Of a DNA stretch of 52,739 bases, positions 24,504-32,195 are shown in pieces (positions within the stretch are counted from its first letter, which is position 1; the number at the start of each line of letters is the position of its first letter). This stretch comes from a bacterium (GTDB taxonomy: Bacteria; Bacillota; Clostridia; Lachnospirales; Lachnospiraceae), in NCBI GenBank assembly GCA_028727105.1, contig JAQYOU010000108.1, forward strand, positions 1 through 52,739, written 5' to 3'. The notes below the pieces were generated by a model, which worked only from the letters and a program-made list of their open reading frames with translations, had not been told where the DNA came from and did not search any database. Made by a program: the position numbers and the translations under genes.

Positions 24504-24565
24504 AAGAAACCAAGTGATTCCTGCGACTTTGCACGTAAGGTGCGGAGCAGGAACACTGGTTTCTT
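24504..24565 (+). repeat. 62-bp palindromic repeat family, copy 5
   Basis: Plus orientation. Outer arms AAGAAACCA/TGGTTTCTT, unpaired A, GTG/CAC, unpaired A, TTCCTGC/GCAGGAA, core GACTTTGCAC-loop-GTGCGGAG. It ends ten bases from the capA-like stop codon. The three copies fill most of the 308-bp gap between the genes. Confidence 0.9.
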
Positions 24566-24575
24566 ATAATAGAAA

Positions 24576-25802
24576 TTAATTTTGAGATACGATTCCGTTT
24601 GCATCAATGGATACCCCGCTCGAAATACGTTCCACATGATCATAGATCGCAGCTTTTTGCGCGCCCTCGCAAAGAGCCGTGCGTGCATTTGCGGCAGAAG
24701 CGGCAAGCAGCTGGATCGTGGGTTCGTTTTCGCCGTCAATCGTTACCTTGACAGCCGCAGTTTTTTGTATCTCGCGGTTGAAAATGAAATTTCCGAGGCT
24801 GTAGCAGATGGGCTTATCCTTATAATATGTGATCCCCTGAAGGACATGGGGGTGTGATCCGATCACCAGATCTGCGCCCGCATCCATGTACTGTTTAGCC
24901 ATTGATACCTGATAGTCCTGCGGATATTCATCGCGTTCGATCCCCCAATGCACAAAAACCGTCAGATAGTCGCAGGCGGATCGCGCTTCTTCGATGGCAG
25001 CGACCAGTCTGGTGGGATCATAGGTCGTGAAAACGCCGGGTGAGGAGTTTTGCACATCCCATGAGACCACCGGGATCACACGCGAAGCTGCAAGAAAGCC
25101 AAAGGTTTTGCCGCCGGCTTCTTTGGTGATCAGGGCGCTTGCGCGGGCAAGGTCATCCCCGGCTCCCATGTAGTCAATGCCTGCATCATCCAGGGCTGAA
25201 AAAGTATCCTGTAAGGCATCCGGACCAAAGTCCAGCACATGATTGTTTGCGATGCCTGCAATATCAACCCCCATATCCGTCAGAATGCTTGTGTATTTCG
25301 GATCCACCCGGAAGGTAAACTGCTTGTCCGGAGCCTGGGTGCCGCGTGTGCTGAAGGGGAATTCGTTGTTGATCACGGTGATATCGGCATCCCGAAGCTC
25401 GGAAAGAAGCTCGGGAGAGAGCACACCCTCAATACCGCTGTTGTTGTAATTATTTAAAACATAGTCGGACAACAGGACATCGCCGGTAAACAGCAAAGTG
25501 ACAGGTTCGTTGATGACTGTATCAGCATCTTCGTCCGGTGCTTCCCCAGGCAGTTTTGAAAGATCGTCGACCGGTGTCTGTGTTTGATCGTCAACTTCTT
25601 CGGCTGGCGAAGTCTCAGTTACGTCAGAAGACGGAATGATAAGGTCTGCGGAAGGCTCTGCGTCTGCAACTGCATTTGTATCGGAAGCCTGCTTCGGGCC
25701 GGTCCGAATGTAAAAGAACATCAGGATCCCAAGTATAAGGATGAGTGTTGGCAGCAGATATGTCAGGGCGCGGCGAATGCGCCGGAGTGTGTGGTTGTGC
25801 AT
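24576..25802 (-). CDS. CapA/PgsA-family metallophosphatase-like membrane protein
   Basis: A 408-residue protein. One N-terminal membrane anchor lies near residues 12-31, followed by an acidic linker of about 65 residues and a CapA domain. Motifs seen are TLLFTGDVLLSD, VINNEFPFS, GIANNHVLDFG, FVHWGIE, VIGSHPHVLQG and CYSLGNFIFN, the metal-binding pattern of the calcineurin-like CapA fold. Family members act in poly-gamma-glutamate or other envelope polymer synthesis, but no pgsB/pgsC genes are nearby, so the role here is open. It should face outside the cell. It lies upstream of eno in the same direction, separated by three palindromic repeats. Confidence 0.85.
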   Translation of the reverse strand: MHNHTLRRIRRALTYLLPTLILILGILMFFYIRTGPKQASDTNAVADAEPSADLIIPSSDVTETSPAEEVDDQTQTPVDDLSKLPGEAPDEDADTVINEPVTLLFTGDVLLSDYVLNNYNNSGIEGVLSPELLSELRDADITVINNEFPFSTRGTQAPDKQFTFRVDPKYTSILTDMGVDIAGIANNHVLDFGPDALQDTFSALDDAGIDYMGAGDDLARASALITKEAGGKTFGFLAASRVIPVVSWDVQNSSPGVFTTYDPTRLVAAIEEARSACDYLTVFVHWGIERDEYPQDYQVSMAKQYMDAGADLVIGSHPHVLQGITYYKDKPICYSLGNFIFNREIQKTAAVKVTIDGENEPTIQLLAASAANARTALCEGAQKAAIYDHVERISSGVSIDANGIVSQN

Positions 25803-25863
25803 GAGATGACTCCTTTCTGATTTTTATATGAGATGTATGCGAAAGAATATTTGTGCTTCCGGA

Positions 25864-25922
25864 AGAAACATGATATTTCTGCGACTTCGCACGTCAGGTG
25901 CGGAGCAGAAATACATGTTTCT
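25864..25922 (+). repeat. 62-bp palindromic repeat family, copy 6
   Basis: Outer arms AGAAACAT/ATGTTTCT, middle stem TTTCTGC/GCAGAAA, core GACTTCGCAC-loop-GTGCGGAG. It lies between the divergent capA-like and secG genes, upstream of the secG promoter. Confidence 0.88.
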
Positions 25923-25959
25923 AATATTTAAGATAACACAACTTTCCGCGAAAATATAG

Positions 25960-25988
25960 TTGAAATAAAAAATTAACTGTGTTATACT
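25960..25988 (+). promoter_or_regulatory. secG promoter
   Basis: TTGAAA (25960-25965), a 17-bp spacer and TATACT (25983-25988) with an upstream TG, an extended -10. Transcription should start about 45 bp before secG. Confidence 0.75.
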
Positions 25989-26041
25989 CGTATAGGTTAT
26001 GAGTGAATCTCAAAAATAGGAAGAAATAGGAGGTGTAAATC

Positions 26042-26284
26042 GTGGCAGTTTTGAAGACAATATTAACAATCTTGTTAGTTATCATATGTATCGCATTGAC
26101 AGTTTTAATTCTGATGCAGGAAGGCAAGTCCGCAGGACTTGGAGCAATTGCGGGAGCGTCAGATACCTACTGGAGCAAGAATAAAGGACGTTCCATGGAG
26201 GGGATTCTGGTAAAGATCACGCGAGTGCTTGTGATCTTATTCATCGTAATTTCCTGTGTACTGAATATCGGAAGCTTATCATAA
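26042..26284 (+). CDS. secG: Preprotein translocase subunit SecG
   Basis: An 80-residue membrane protein of the SecYEG channel. It has two hydrophobic helices, near residues 3-25 and 55-77, separated by the conserved loop MQEGKSAGLGAIAGASDTYW. The start is GTG at 26042, with AGGAGGTGTAAATC upstream. SecG aids movement of SecA-driven preproteins. The gene precedes rnr, the usual clostridial order secG-rnr-smpB/ssrA. Confidence 0.92.
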   Translation: MAVLKTILTILLVIICIALTVLILMQEGKSAGLGAIAGASDTYWSKNKGRSMEGILVKITRVLVILFIVISCVLNIGSLS

Positions 26285-26336
26285 GATGAAATGGAAAGGA
26301 ACTGTCTGGGAGGATGGTTCCTTTTTTCTATCTTAT
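26281..26336 (+). terminator. secG terminator
   Basis: AAAGGAAC/GTTCCTTT stem followed by more T, inside outer arms ATAAGAT/ATCTTAT. The hairpin begins at the secG stop codon. Confidence 0.75.
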
Positions 26337-26343
26337 AATTATG

Positions 26344-26403
26344 GAACACACGCCATTTCTGCTCCGCATCTGACATGCGAAGTCGCAGAAATAAGGTGTG
26401 TTC
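26344..26403 (-). repeat. 62-bp palindromic repeat family, copy 7
   Basis: Minus orientation. Outer arms GAACACAC/GTGTGTTC, middle stem ATTTCTGC/GCAGAAAT, core GACTTCGCAT-loop-ATGCGGAG. The inner stem again carries the compensated GCAT/ATGC form, as in copy 2. Confidence 0.9.
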
Positions 26404-26413
26404 TCTGAGAAAG

Positions 26414-26475
26414 GAGAAGCCATGCAGTTTCCACGACTTTGCACGTAAGGTGCGGAGTGGAAACGCATGCTTTTC
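26414..26475 (+). repeat. 62-bp palindromic repeat family, copy 8
   Basis: Outer arms GAGAAGC/GCTTTTC, unpaired C, ATGC/GCAT, unpaired A, GTTTCCAC/GTGGAAAC, core GACTTTGCAC-loop-GTGCGGAG. It is tandem with copy 7 in opposite orientation and ends just before the rnr ribosome-binding site. Confidence 0.9.
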
Positions 26476-26492
26476 AAGGTGAGGAAGATTAC

Positions 26493-28616
26493 ATGAACAA
26501 ATTCGAAGAACGTAAAAACACTATCTACGCCCTGATCTGCGACGACCTTTATGTGCCCATGAAGGTGAAGGAGATCGCAATTCTTTTGGATATCCCGAAA
26601 ACGAAAAGAGAAGAATTGCAGGAGGTGCTTGACGCACTGGTGGCAGAGGGCAAAGTAGAGGTATCAAAAAAGGGAAAATATGCAAAAGCACAGGCGCATT
26701 TCGTGACAGGCGTTTTTGAAAGCAACGCAAGAGGCTTCGGCTTTGTGCGTGTAGAAGATGCGGATGAGGATATTTTTATCGGCAAGGACGACCGTGGCGG
26801 CGCCATCCACAATGATACGGTAAAAGTGCGTATCACAAAAAGCCCGCAGGGGAAACGCAGGGAGGGCGTGGTCATACAGGTGCTCGCCCATGGAAAAACG
26901 CAGGTTGTGGGCACCTATGAGGCCAGCAAGACCTTTGGCTTTGTAGTACCGGACAATGCGCGATTTACGGACGATATCTTTATCCCGCTAGAGCATTCCA
27001 TGGGTGCAGTGACAGGCCACAAGGTCGTGGTGGAGCTGACAGAGTTTGGCGGTGATGGAAAGAAACCGGAGGGACGCGTGACAGAGATCCTCGGTCACAT
27101 CAATGATCCCGGAACCGATATTCTGGCGATCGCCAAAGATTATGAGCTGCCCATCGAATTTCCGGAAAAGGTATTAAATCAGGCTGCGCGTGTGGGAAAA
27201 CCGGTCAGCGAGGCTGACATGGCAGGCCGCAAGGATCTGCGCGGAGTGCAGATGGTAACGATTGATGGTGAAGACGCAAAGGATCTGGATGATGCGGTAT
27301 CTCTGACAATGGAGGGAGAAAACTACCGGCTGGGTGTTCATATCGCGGATGTCTCGAACTATGTGCAGGAGCATTCGGCGCTGGATGCGGAAGCTTTGGA
27401 GCGCGGAACATCCGTGTATCTGGTGGACCGCGTGATACCGATGCTGCCCCATACGCTTTCAAACGGCATCTGTTCTCTAAATGCCGGGGAGGATCGTCTG
27501 GCGCTCAGTTGTATCATGCTGATCAACCCGAAAGGGCAGGTGATCGACCACGAGATTGCAGAGACAGTCATCCGAGTGGATGCACGCATGAGCTACACAA
27601 GTGTCAATAAGATTTTGGCACTGCATGATGAGGAAGAAACTGCACGTTATGAACAGCTTGTTCCGATGTTTCGCCGGATGGAAGAGCTGGCTTCTATTCT
27701 GCGCGCAAAGCGGATGAAACGTGGGAGTATTGATTTTGACTTTCCGGAGACAAAGGTAATCCTGGATGAGAACGGATTTCCGGTTGAGATCCGTCCGTAC
27801 GAGCGAAATGTTGCGACAAAATTGATCGAGGATTTTATGCTGATCGCGAATGAGACGGTTGCAGAGGATAATTTCTGGCAGGAATTACCTTTTGTCTATC
27901 GTACCCATGAAAAACCGGATCCTGACCGGATCAGGAAGCTGGCGGCATTTATCAATAATTTTGGTTACACGATCCATACAGAGGGCGGGGAACTTCACCC
28001 GAAGGAGCTGCAGAAGCTGTTGGAAAAAATAGCGGATTCACCGGAGGAAACACTGATCAGCCGGCTGACGCTGCGCTCCATGAAGCAGGCAAAATACACG
28101 CCGGAGTGTACCGGACATTTTGGACTGGCAGCAAAGTATTACTGCCATTTTACTTCGCCGATCCGCCGGTATCCGGATCTGCAGATCCATCGCATCATTA
28201 AGGATCGTTTGCGCGGACGAATGGACGAAAAGAAAAAAGAACACTATGAGAAAATCCTGCCGGAGGTTGCAAAACAATCCAGTGAAAGAGAACGACGCGC
28301 AGAAGAAGCAGAGCGCGAGACGATAAAACTGAAAAAGGTACAGTATATGTCACAGCACATCGGGGAAACCTTTACGGGAGTGATCTCCTCCGTAACAGCA
28401 TGGGGTATGTATGTGGAGCTGCCGGACACGATCGAGGGCATGATACATGTAACCTCGCTGCTGGATGATTTCTATCATTATGTGGAAGAAACCTATGAGC
28501 TGGTAGGTGAAGTCACCGGCAAACGCTATAAGCTTGGCCAGACGGTAGAGGTGAGGCTTGTCGGCACGGATGAGTTGATGAGAACGATTGACTTTATGCT
28601 TGCTGCTCCGTTTTAA
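26493..28616 (+). CDS. rnr: Ribonuclease R
   Basis: A 707-residue 3'-5' exoribonuclease that degrades structured RNA and works with tmRNA in clearing stalled messages. Domains in order are a winged-helix N-terminus (to about 60), two cold-shock-type OB domains (about 65-225), the RNB catalytic domain with the metal-binding motif DGEDAKDLDDAV (about 260) and HIADVSNYV, and a C-terminal S1 domain (TFTGVISSVTAWGMYVELP near 630). The start at 26493 has GTGAGGA upstream. A longer in-frame start at 26439 would lie inside a palindromic repeat and is rejected. The stop codon lies in a 12-bp hairpin. Confidence 0.93.
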   Translation: MNKFEERKNTIYALICDDLYVPMKVKEIAILLDIPKTKREELQEVLDALVAEGKVEVSKKGKYAKAQAHFVTGVFESNARGFGFVRVEDADEDIFIGKDDRGGAIHNDTVKVRITKSPQGKRREGVVIQVLAHGKTQVVGTYEASKTFGFVVPDNARFTDDIFIPLEHSMGAVTGHKVVVELTEFGGDGKKPEGRVTEILGHINDPGTDILAIAKDYELPIEFPEKVLNQAARVGKPVSEADMAGRKDLRGVQMVTIDGEDAKDLDDAVSLTMEGENYRLGVHIADVSNYVQEHSALDAEALERGTSVYLVDRVIPMLPHTLSNGICSLNAGEDRLALSCIMLINPKGQVIDHEIAETVIRVDARMSYTSVNKILALHDEEETARYEQLVPMFRRMEELASILRAKRMKRGSIDFDFPETKVILDENGFPVEIRPYERNVATKLIEDFMLIANETVAEDNFWQELPFVYRTHEKPDPDRIRKLAAFINNFGYTIHTEGGELHPKELQKLLEKIADSPEETLISRLTLRSMKQAKYTPECTGHFGLAAKYYCHFTSPIRRYPDLQIHRIIKDRLRGRMDEKKKEHYEKILPEVAKQSSERERRAEEAERETIKLKKVQYMSQHIGETFTGVISSVTAWGMYVELPDTIEGMIHVTSLLDDFYHYVEETYELVGEVTGKRYKLGQTVEVRLVGTDELMRTIDFMLAAPF

Positions 28617-28626
28617 CGGAGCAGCA
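28601..28626 (+). terminator. Hairpin spanning the rnr stop codon
   Basis: TGCTGCTCCGTT pairs perfectly with AACGGAGCAGCA, with the TAA stop inside the 3' side. The following GTTTC is a poor T tract, so it may act as a 3'-end stabiliser more than as a terminator. Confidence 0.5.
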
Positions 28627-28711
28627 GTTTCAAATCGTTGGAATTTTTTGAAAAATTGTAACAATTAAACTACAAGTTTAGATTTTTTGTATAGAAAAAC
28701 AGATTTATATA

Positions 28712-28720
28712 TGCTATACT
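28712..28720 (+). promoter_or_regulatory. Extended -10 of the tmRNA gene
   Basis: TGCTATACT lies 17 bp before the predicted mature tmRNA 5' end. No clear -35 hexamer is at the right spacing. Confidence 0.6.
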
Positions 28721-28736
28721 GTAAAAGACGGATTAA

Positions 28737-29080
28737 GGGCCAGTAATGGTTTCGACAGGGGCTTTGAAGCTGGAGAAGCGAGTCGCACGGGATGCGTCAA
28801 ATTCCAAACTTAAAATTAAACGCTAACAATAATAAATTAGCATACGCTGCCTAATATTTGGCAGTAGTCCGACCGGACGCACCTACACGACCGGATCCGG
28901 GCTTCATCCATGTAGGAAACGACAGATGCAAAGCTTTGCGCATTTGGGCGTATCATGAAGCTACTAACCCCGCCAGGGTGTCCGTTCCCGGGCGGCAGAG
29001 GGAATGTTAAATAACTGACTACGCTCGTAGAAGTACAGGGGATAGGTCTTTGGACACGGGTTCAACTCCCGTCTGGTCCA
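28737..29080 (+). ncRNA. ssrA: tmRNA (transfer-messenger RNA)
   Basis: About 344 nt. The 5' end GGGCCAG pairs with the 3' CTGGTCC (29073-29079) to form the alanyl acceptor stem, and the T arm (GACACGGGTTCAACTCCCGTC) is present near the 3' end. The tag reading frame ends at the TAA of 28852-28854 and encodes ...NANNNKLAYAA, a typical hydrophobic proteolysis tag. The exact resume codon cannot be fixed by eye. CCA does not appear to be encoded after the discriminator A. It rescues stalled ribosomes with SmpB, whose gene is 2.2 kb downstream. Confidence 0.95.
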
Positions 29081-29088
29081 TGCAAATC

Positions 29089-29122
29089 GTGCAAATCTTT
29101 CGATTAAGGTTTGCACTTTTTT
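29089..29122 (+). terminator. tmRNA terminator
   Basis: GTGCAAATCTT/AAGGTTTGCAC stem (one G-U type pair) followed by six T. Confidence 0.85.
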
Positions 29123-29146
29123 GACAAGCATAAGGAGGAGAAGCTT

Positions 29147-29980
29147 ATGTTTCAATTTACAGATGACTGTAAGATCGGGATCCCGCAGATCGACAGCGAG
29201 CACGAATTTCTGTTCAGTATCATGAATCAGATCACGGCGGCACTGCAAAGCGGATTTGACACAGAAGATGAAAAGCACCGGCTGGAGAGTTATTTGGAAC
29301 AGCTGAGAGAGTACGGTGCCAACCATTTCGCCCATGAGGAGGCGTACATGGAGGAAAACAACGATCCGGAGCTGGAGCGTCAGAAGAAGGCACATGTATC
29401 TTTTGTGAAGAAGATGGAAATGATTGATCTGCAGGACTTGAATTTCGAGGAAAAAAGAAAGATCTTAGCGGATATGATCCTGTATCTGACCAAGTGGCTG
29501 TACCAGCATATTTTGGGCAGTGACACCCTGATCGGACATCCGTGGAATCCGGTGGACAAGAAAGCAGAAGAAGCAGATGATATCTGTGCCTTTACGGAGA
29601 TCTACTGGACACATATTCCGTTGGTGGATAAGGAACATGCCAAGCTGTTCGAGATCATCGGACGCGCGTACCATCTTGTGGAGCATGCCAGCGATGAGCT
29701 GGATTATGACAGTTTTATGGGCATCATGGATGAACTGGAGGACTACACGCACTATCATTTTACCCATGAAGAGGAGTACATGGAGTCTATCAACTATACC
29801 GGTCTGGAGGCACAGCGCCGTGCACACGGGGTCTTTTTGGCAAAGCTTGCGGATAAGGATGAGGCAGAGAACGCAGAAGATCGCCGGGAGTTTGTGGAAG
29901 ACATGCTGGATTTCCTGTTCGCATGGCTCTCACGCCACATTTTGAAGATGGATAAGCTGATCCCGGTTCCGAAAGTATAA
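29147..29980 (+). CDS. Double-domain bacteriohemerythrin
   Basis: A 277-residue soluble protein made of two hemerythrin-like four-helix domains in tandem. Domain 1 has HEFLF, HFAHEEAYM, HVSF and WLYQHI; domain 2 has DKEHAKLF, HYHFTHEEEYM, HGVF and WLSRHI. These are the His/Glu ligands of a di-iron oxygen-binding site in each half. Single-domain forms are about 135 residues, so this is a fused duplication. The likely role is oxygen, NO or iron handling in an anaerobe. AGGAGGAG precedes ATG 29147, and a longer start at 29111 falls in the tmRNA terminator. It sits between ssrA and PPi-PFK. Confidence 0.9.
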   Translation: MFQFTDDCKIGIPQIDSEHEFLFSIMNQITAALQSGFDTEDEKHRLESYLEQLREYGANHFAHEEAYMEENNDPELERQKKAHVSFVKKMEMIDLQDLNFEEKRKILADMILYLTKWLYQHILGSDTLIGHPWNPVDKKAEEADDICAFTEIYWTHIPLVDKEHAKLFEIIGRAYHLVEHASDELDYDSFMGIMDELEDYTHYHFTHEEEYMESINYTGLEAQRRAHGVFLAKLADKDEAENAEDRREFVEDMLDFLFAWLSRHILKMDKLIPVPKV

Positions 29981-30038
29981 ATAACGGGGGAAAAGCCGTA
30001 TAATAATTACATACACTTTATGAAATGGAGGAAAAGGT

Positions 30039-31274
30039 ATGAAAGGAAATGTAATCGTCGGACAATCAGGGGGACCGACAGCAGCGATCAACTCAAGTTT
30101 GGCAGGTGTATACCGCACAGCCATCGACCGTGGGGCAAAGAAGGTTTATGGCATGCTCAACGGTATCCAGGGCTTGTTGGAGGAAAAATATATCGACCTC
30201 TCAACCCGTATTACGAATGAGCTGGATGCGGAGCTTCTGAAGCGTACACCGTCTGCTTACCTGGGTTCCTGTCGTTACAAGCTGCCGGGGATCCATGAGG
30301 ATATGGCGGTTTATGAGAAGATATTTGCGTTTCTTGAGAAGATGGAGATAGAGGCGTTTATTTACATCGGCGGCAATGATTCCATGGACACCATCAAAAA
30401 GCTGTCCGATTATGCGATCATTACCGGAAGCTCGATCCGTTTTATCGGCTGTCCGAAGACCATCGATAATGATCTGGCGCTGACTGATCATACGCCCGGC
30501 TACGGCAGTGCTGCAAAATATATCGGTACTTCCGTAAAAGAGATCATTCGTGACAGCTTCTGTCTGCGCTATGACAAGGGTGTGGTAACCATCGTTGAGA
30601 TCATGGGAAGAAATGCAGGCTGGCTGACCGGTGCGGCTGCTCTTGCAAAGGGTGAGGATTGCTCCGGTCCGGATATGATCTATCTCCCGGAGATCCCCTT
30701 TGATTTCCAGAAATTCAAAGAAAAAGTGGCAAAGCGTCTGGAGAAGAAGAGCTCTGTTGTTGTGGCAGTCTCTGAGGGTATTCATACAGCAGATGGAAAA
30801 TATGTCTGCGAGTATGGCTCCAGCATTGACTTTGTAGATGCATTCGGACACAAGCAGCTGTCCGGAACAGCAAGCTATCTGGCAAGCTTTATTGCAGGCG
30901 AGCTGGGTTGTAAGACACGTGCCATCGAGCTGAGTACCTTGCAGCGTGCTGCGTCGCACCTGTCTTCACGTGTAGATATCCTGGAGGCATATCAGGTAGG
31001 CGGTGCTGCGGTTAAGGCGGCAGATGAGGGAGATTCCGGAAAGATGGTTGTCATTGTCCGCACATCGGATGACCCGTATCAGAGTACAACCGAAGTCAAG
31101 GATGTACACAAGATCGCAAATGATGAGAAGCTTGTGCCCAGAGAGTGGCTGAATAAAGAAGGAGATTATGTGACGGACGAATTTGTCAGCTATGTGCGTC
31201 CGCTCATTCAGGGTGACGTATCGCCGATCATGGTGGATGGTATTCCGCGTCATCTGTATAAACCGGAGGAATAA
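30039..31274 (+). CDS. Pyrophosphate-type 6-phosphofructokinase
   Basis: A 411-residue phosphofructokinase. The N-terminal phosphate-donor loop is [11 protein letters not shown] (residues 8-18). The motif IGGNDSMDT has Asp where ATP-type enzymes have the second glycine of GGDGS, and PKTIDND carries the lysine typical of pyrophosphate users. The pyrophosphate donor is therefore expected, converting fructose 6-phosphate to the 1,6-bisphosphate reversibly. The residue before Asp is Asn where many family members have Asp, which is seen in some clostridial forms. It is separate from ssrA (own GGAGG) and 11 bp before smpB, with which it is probably co-transcribed. Confidence 0.88.
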   Translation: MKGNVIVGQSGGPTAAINSSLAGVYRTAIDRGAKKVYGMLNGIQGLLEEKYIDLSTRITNELDAELLKRTPSAYLGSCRYKLPGIHEDMAVYEKIFAFLEKMEIEAFIYIGGNDSMDTIKKLSDYAIITGSSIRFIGCPKTIDNDLALTDHTPGYGSAAKYIGTSVKEIIRDSFCLRYDKGVVTIVEIMGRNAGWLTGAAALAKGEDCSGPDMIYLPEIPFDFQKFKEKVAKRLEKKSSVVVAVSEGIHTADGKYVCEYGSSIDFVDAFGHKQLSGTASYLASFIAGELGCKTRAIELSTLQRAASHLSSRVDILEAYQVGGAAVKAADEGDSGKMVVIVRTSDDPYQSTTEVKDVHKIANDEKLVPREWLNKEGDYVTDEFVSYVRPLIQGDVSPIMVDGIPRHLYKPEE

Positions 31275-31285
31275 AAAGAGGAATT

Positions 31286-31759
31286 ATGGCTAAGGAAGCA
31301 TCAAACTTCAGACTGATCGCAAATAACAAAAAAGCCAGGCACGACTTTTTTCTGGAAGAGACTTTTGAAGCGGGTGTGGAGCTTCATGGAACAGAGGTGA
31401 AATCCCTGCGTCAGGGCAATTGCAGTATCAAGGAAGCGTTTGTCCGGATCGAAAACGGCGAGATCATCATTTACGGCATGCATGTCAGCCCTTATGAAAA
31501 AGGTAATATCTTTAACAAGGATCCCATGCGTCCGAAGCGGCTTTTGATGCATAAAAAGGAGATCATGCGGCTGCTGGGAAAGATCAAGGAAAAAGGCTAT
31601 ACGTTAGTGCCGGTTCAGGTGTATTTCAAAGGCAGCCTGGTGAAGGTGGAGATCGCGCTGGCACGAGGAAAAAAATTATATGACAAGCGTCAGGATATTG
31701 CAAAAAAAGATGCGCGTCGTGAAGCGGAGCGGGATTTTAAGGTGCGAAATCTTGGCTAA
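31286..31759 (+). CDS. smpB: SsrA-binding protein SmpB
   Basis: A 157-residue RNA-binding protein of normal length. Typical stretches are [48 protein letters not shown] and the basic C-terminal tail [20 protein letters not shown]. It brings tmRNA to stalled ribosomes. The start has GAGG nine bases upstream. In many clostridia smpB adjoins rnr and ssrA; here the hemerythrin and phosphofructokinase genes lie between. Confidence 0.95.
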   Translation: MAKEASNFRLIANNKKARHDFFLEETFEAGVELHGTEVKSLRQGNCSIKEAFVRIENGEIIIYGMHVSPYEKGNIFNKDPMRPKRLLMHKKEIMRLLGKIKEKGYTLVPVQVYFKGSLVKVEIALARGKKLYDKRQDIAKKDARREAERDFKVRNLG

Positions 31760-31796
31760 CGGAACAAAATGATCACGCAGCGGAAGGGCTGCGATG

Positions 31797-31838
31797 CAGG
31801 TGTCTCACATCATTGATGGGCGAGGCACCTGTTTTTTT
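31797..31838 (+). terminator. smpB terminator
   Basis: CAGGTG-T-CTC paired with GAG-G-CACCTG, followed by seven T. Confidence 0.8.
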
Positions 31839-31871
31839 CGTATAGGAAACTTCGTCTCCTATACGAAAAAA
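31833..31871. repeat. Perfect 15-bp inverted repeat
   Basis: TTTTTTCGTATAGGA and its exact complement are separated by nine bases (AACTTCGTC). It overlaps the T tract of the smpB terminator and could terminate in both directions. It starts a structured block that continues to 31962. Confidence 0.75.
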
Positions 31872-31934
31872 GCCTCCGGCAGGATGCGCACCTCGCGGAG
31901 ATGAAGTATATGCTTCGCATACCGCTCGGGCGCG

Positions 31935-31962
31935 AAGAATGCGCAAAGCGCATTCTTTTTTT
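31935..31962 (+). terminator. Second strong terminator-like hairpin
   Basis: AAGAATGCGC/GCGCATTCTT with a three-base AAA loop, followed by a T run. It closes the GC-rich block 31872-31934 (GCCTCCGGCAGGATGCGCAC and similar), which has no coding potential that I can support. Confidence 0.7.
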
Positions 31963-32146
31963 GCATCTTTAATATGAAAAAATATGAAATTGAAATAAAA
32001 ATAGATAAAACAAAGATAGAAAGAGGAAAAAGAGTATTAAAATGAGCAAAAGAATATTTGTAAATGAAAATATATTTAATTAGAAGAAAAAATATACAAA
32101 AAATGTAAAATTGATGAAGAAATTATAAAAATAATGTAAAAAAATG
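31963..32146. other. Very AT-rich gene-free stretch
   Basis: About 180 bp of strongly A-biased DNA, unlike its surroundings. It contains two tiny overlapping frames (31974-32045, 23 codons, and 32042-32083, 13 codons) with lysine-rich peptides and no clear ribosome-binding site. It may be a decayed gene or an upstream A-tract region for the next promoter. I see no convincing gene. Confidence 0.5.
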
Positions 32147-32175
32147 TTTACAAATGAAATAGAATGAAATATAAT
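32147..32175 (+). promoter_or_regulatory. Promoter of the HTH/FtsB-like operon
   Basis: TTTACA (32147-32152), a 17-bp spacer and TATAAT (32170-32175), 20 bp before the start codon. Confidence 0.75.
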
Positions 32176-32195
32176 AAGAACAAGGAGGCATCGGT

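Noticed and set aside
24343..24565. CRISPR array made of the tandem repeats
   Set aside because: The units are self-complementary and differ in sequence and orientation, have no constant spacer length, and there are no cas genes.
26439..26492. Upstream extension of RNase R by 18 codons
   Set aside because: It lies within repeat copy 8 and has no ribosome-binding site; ATG 26493 has a good one.
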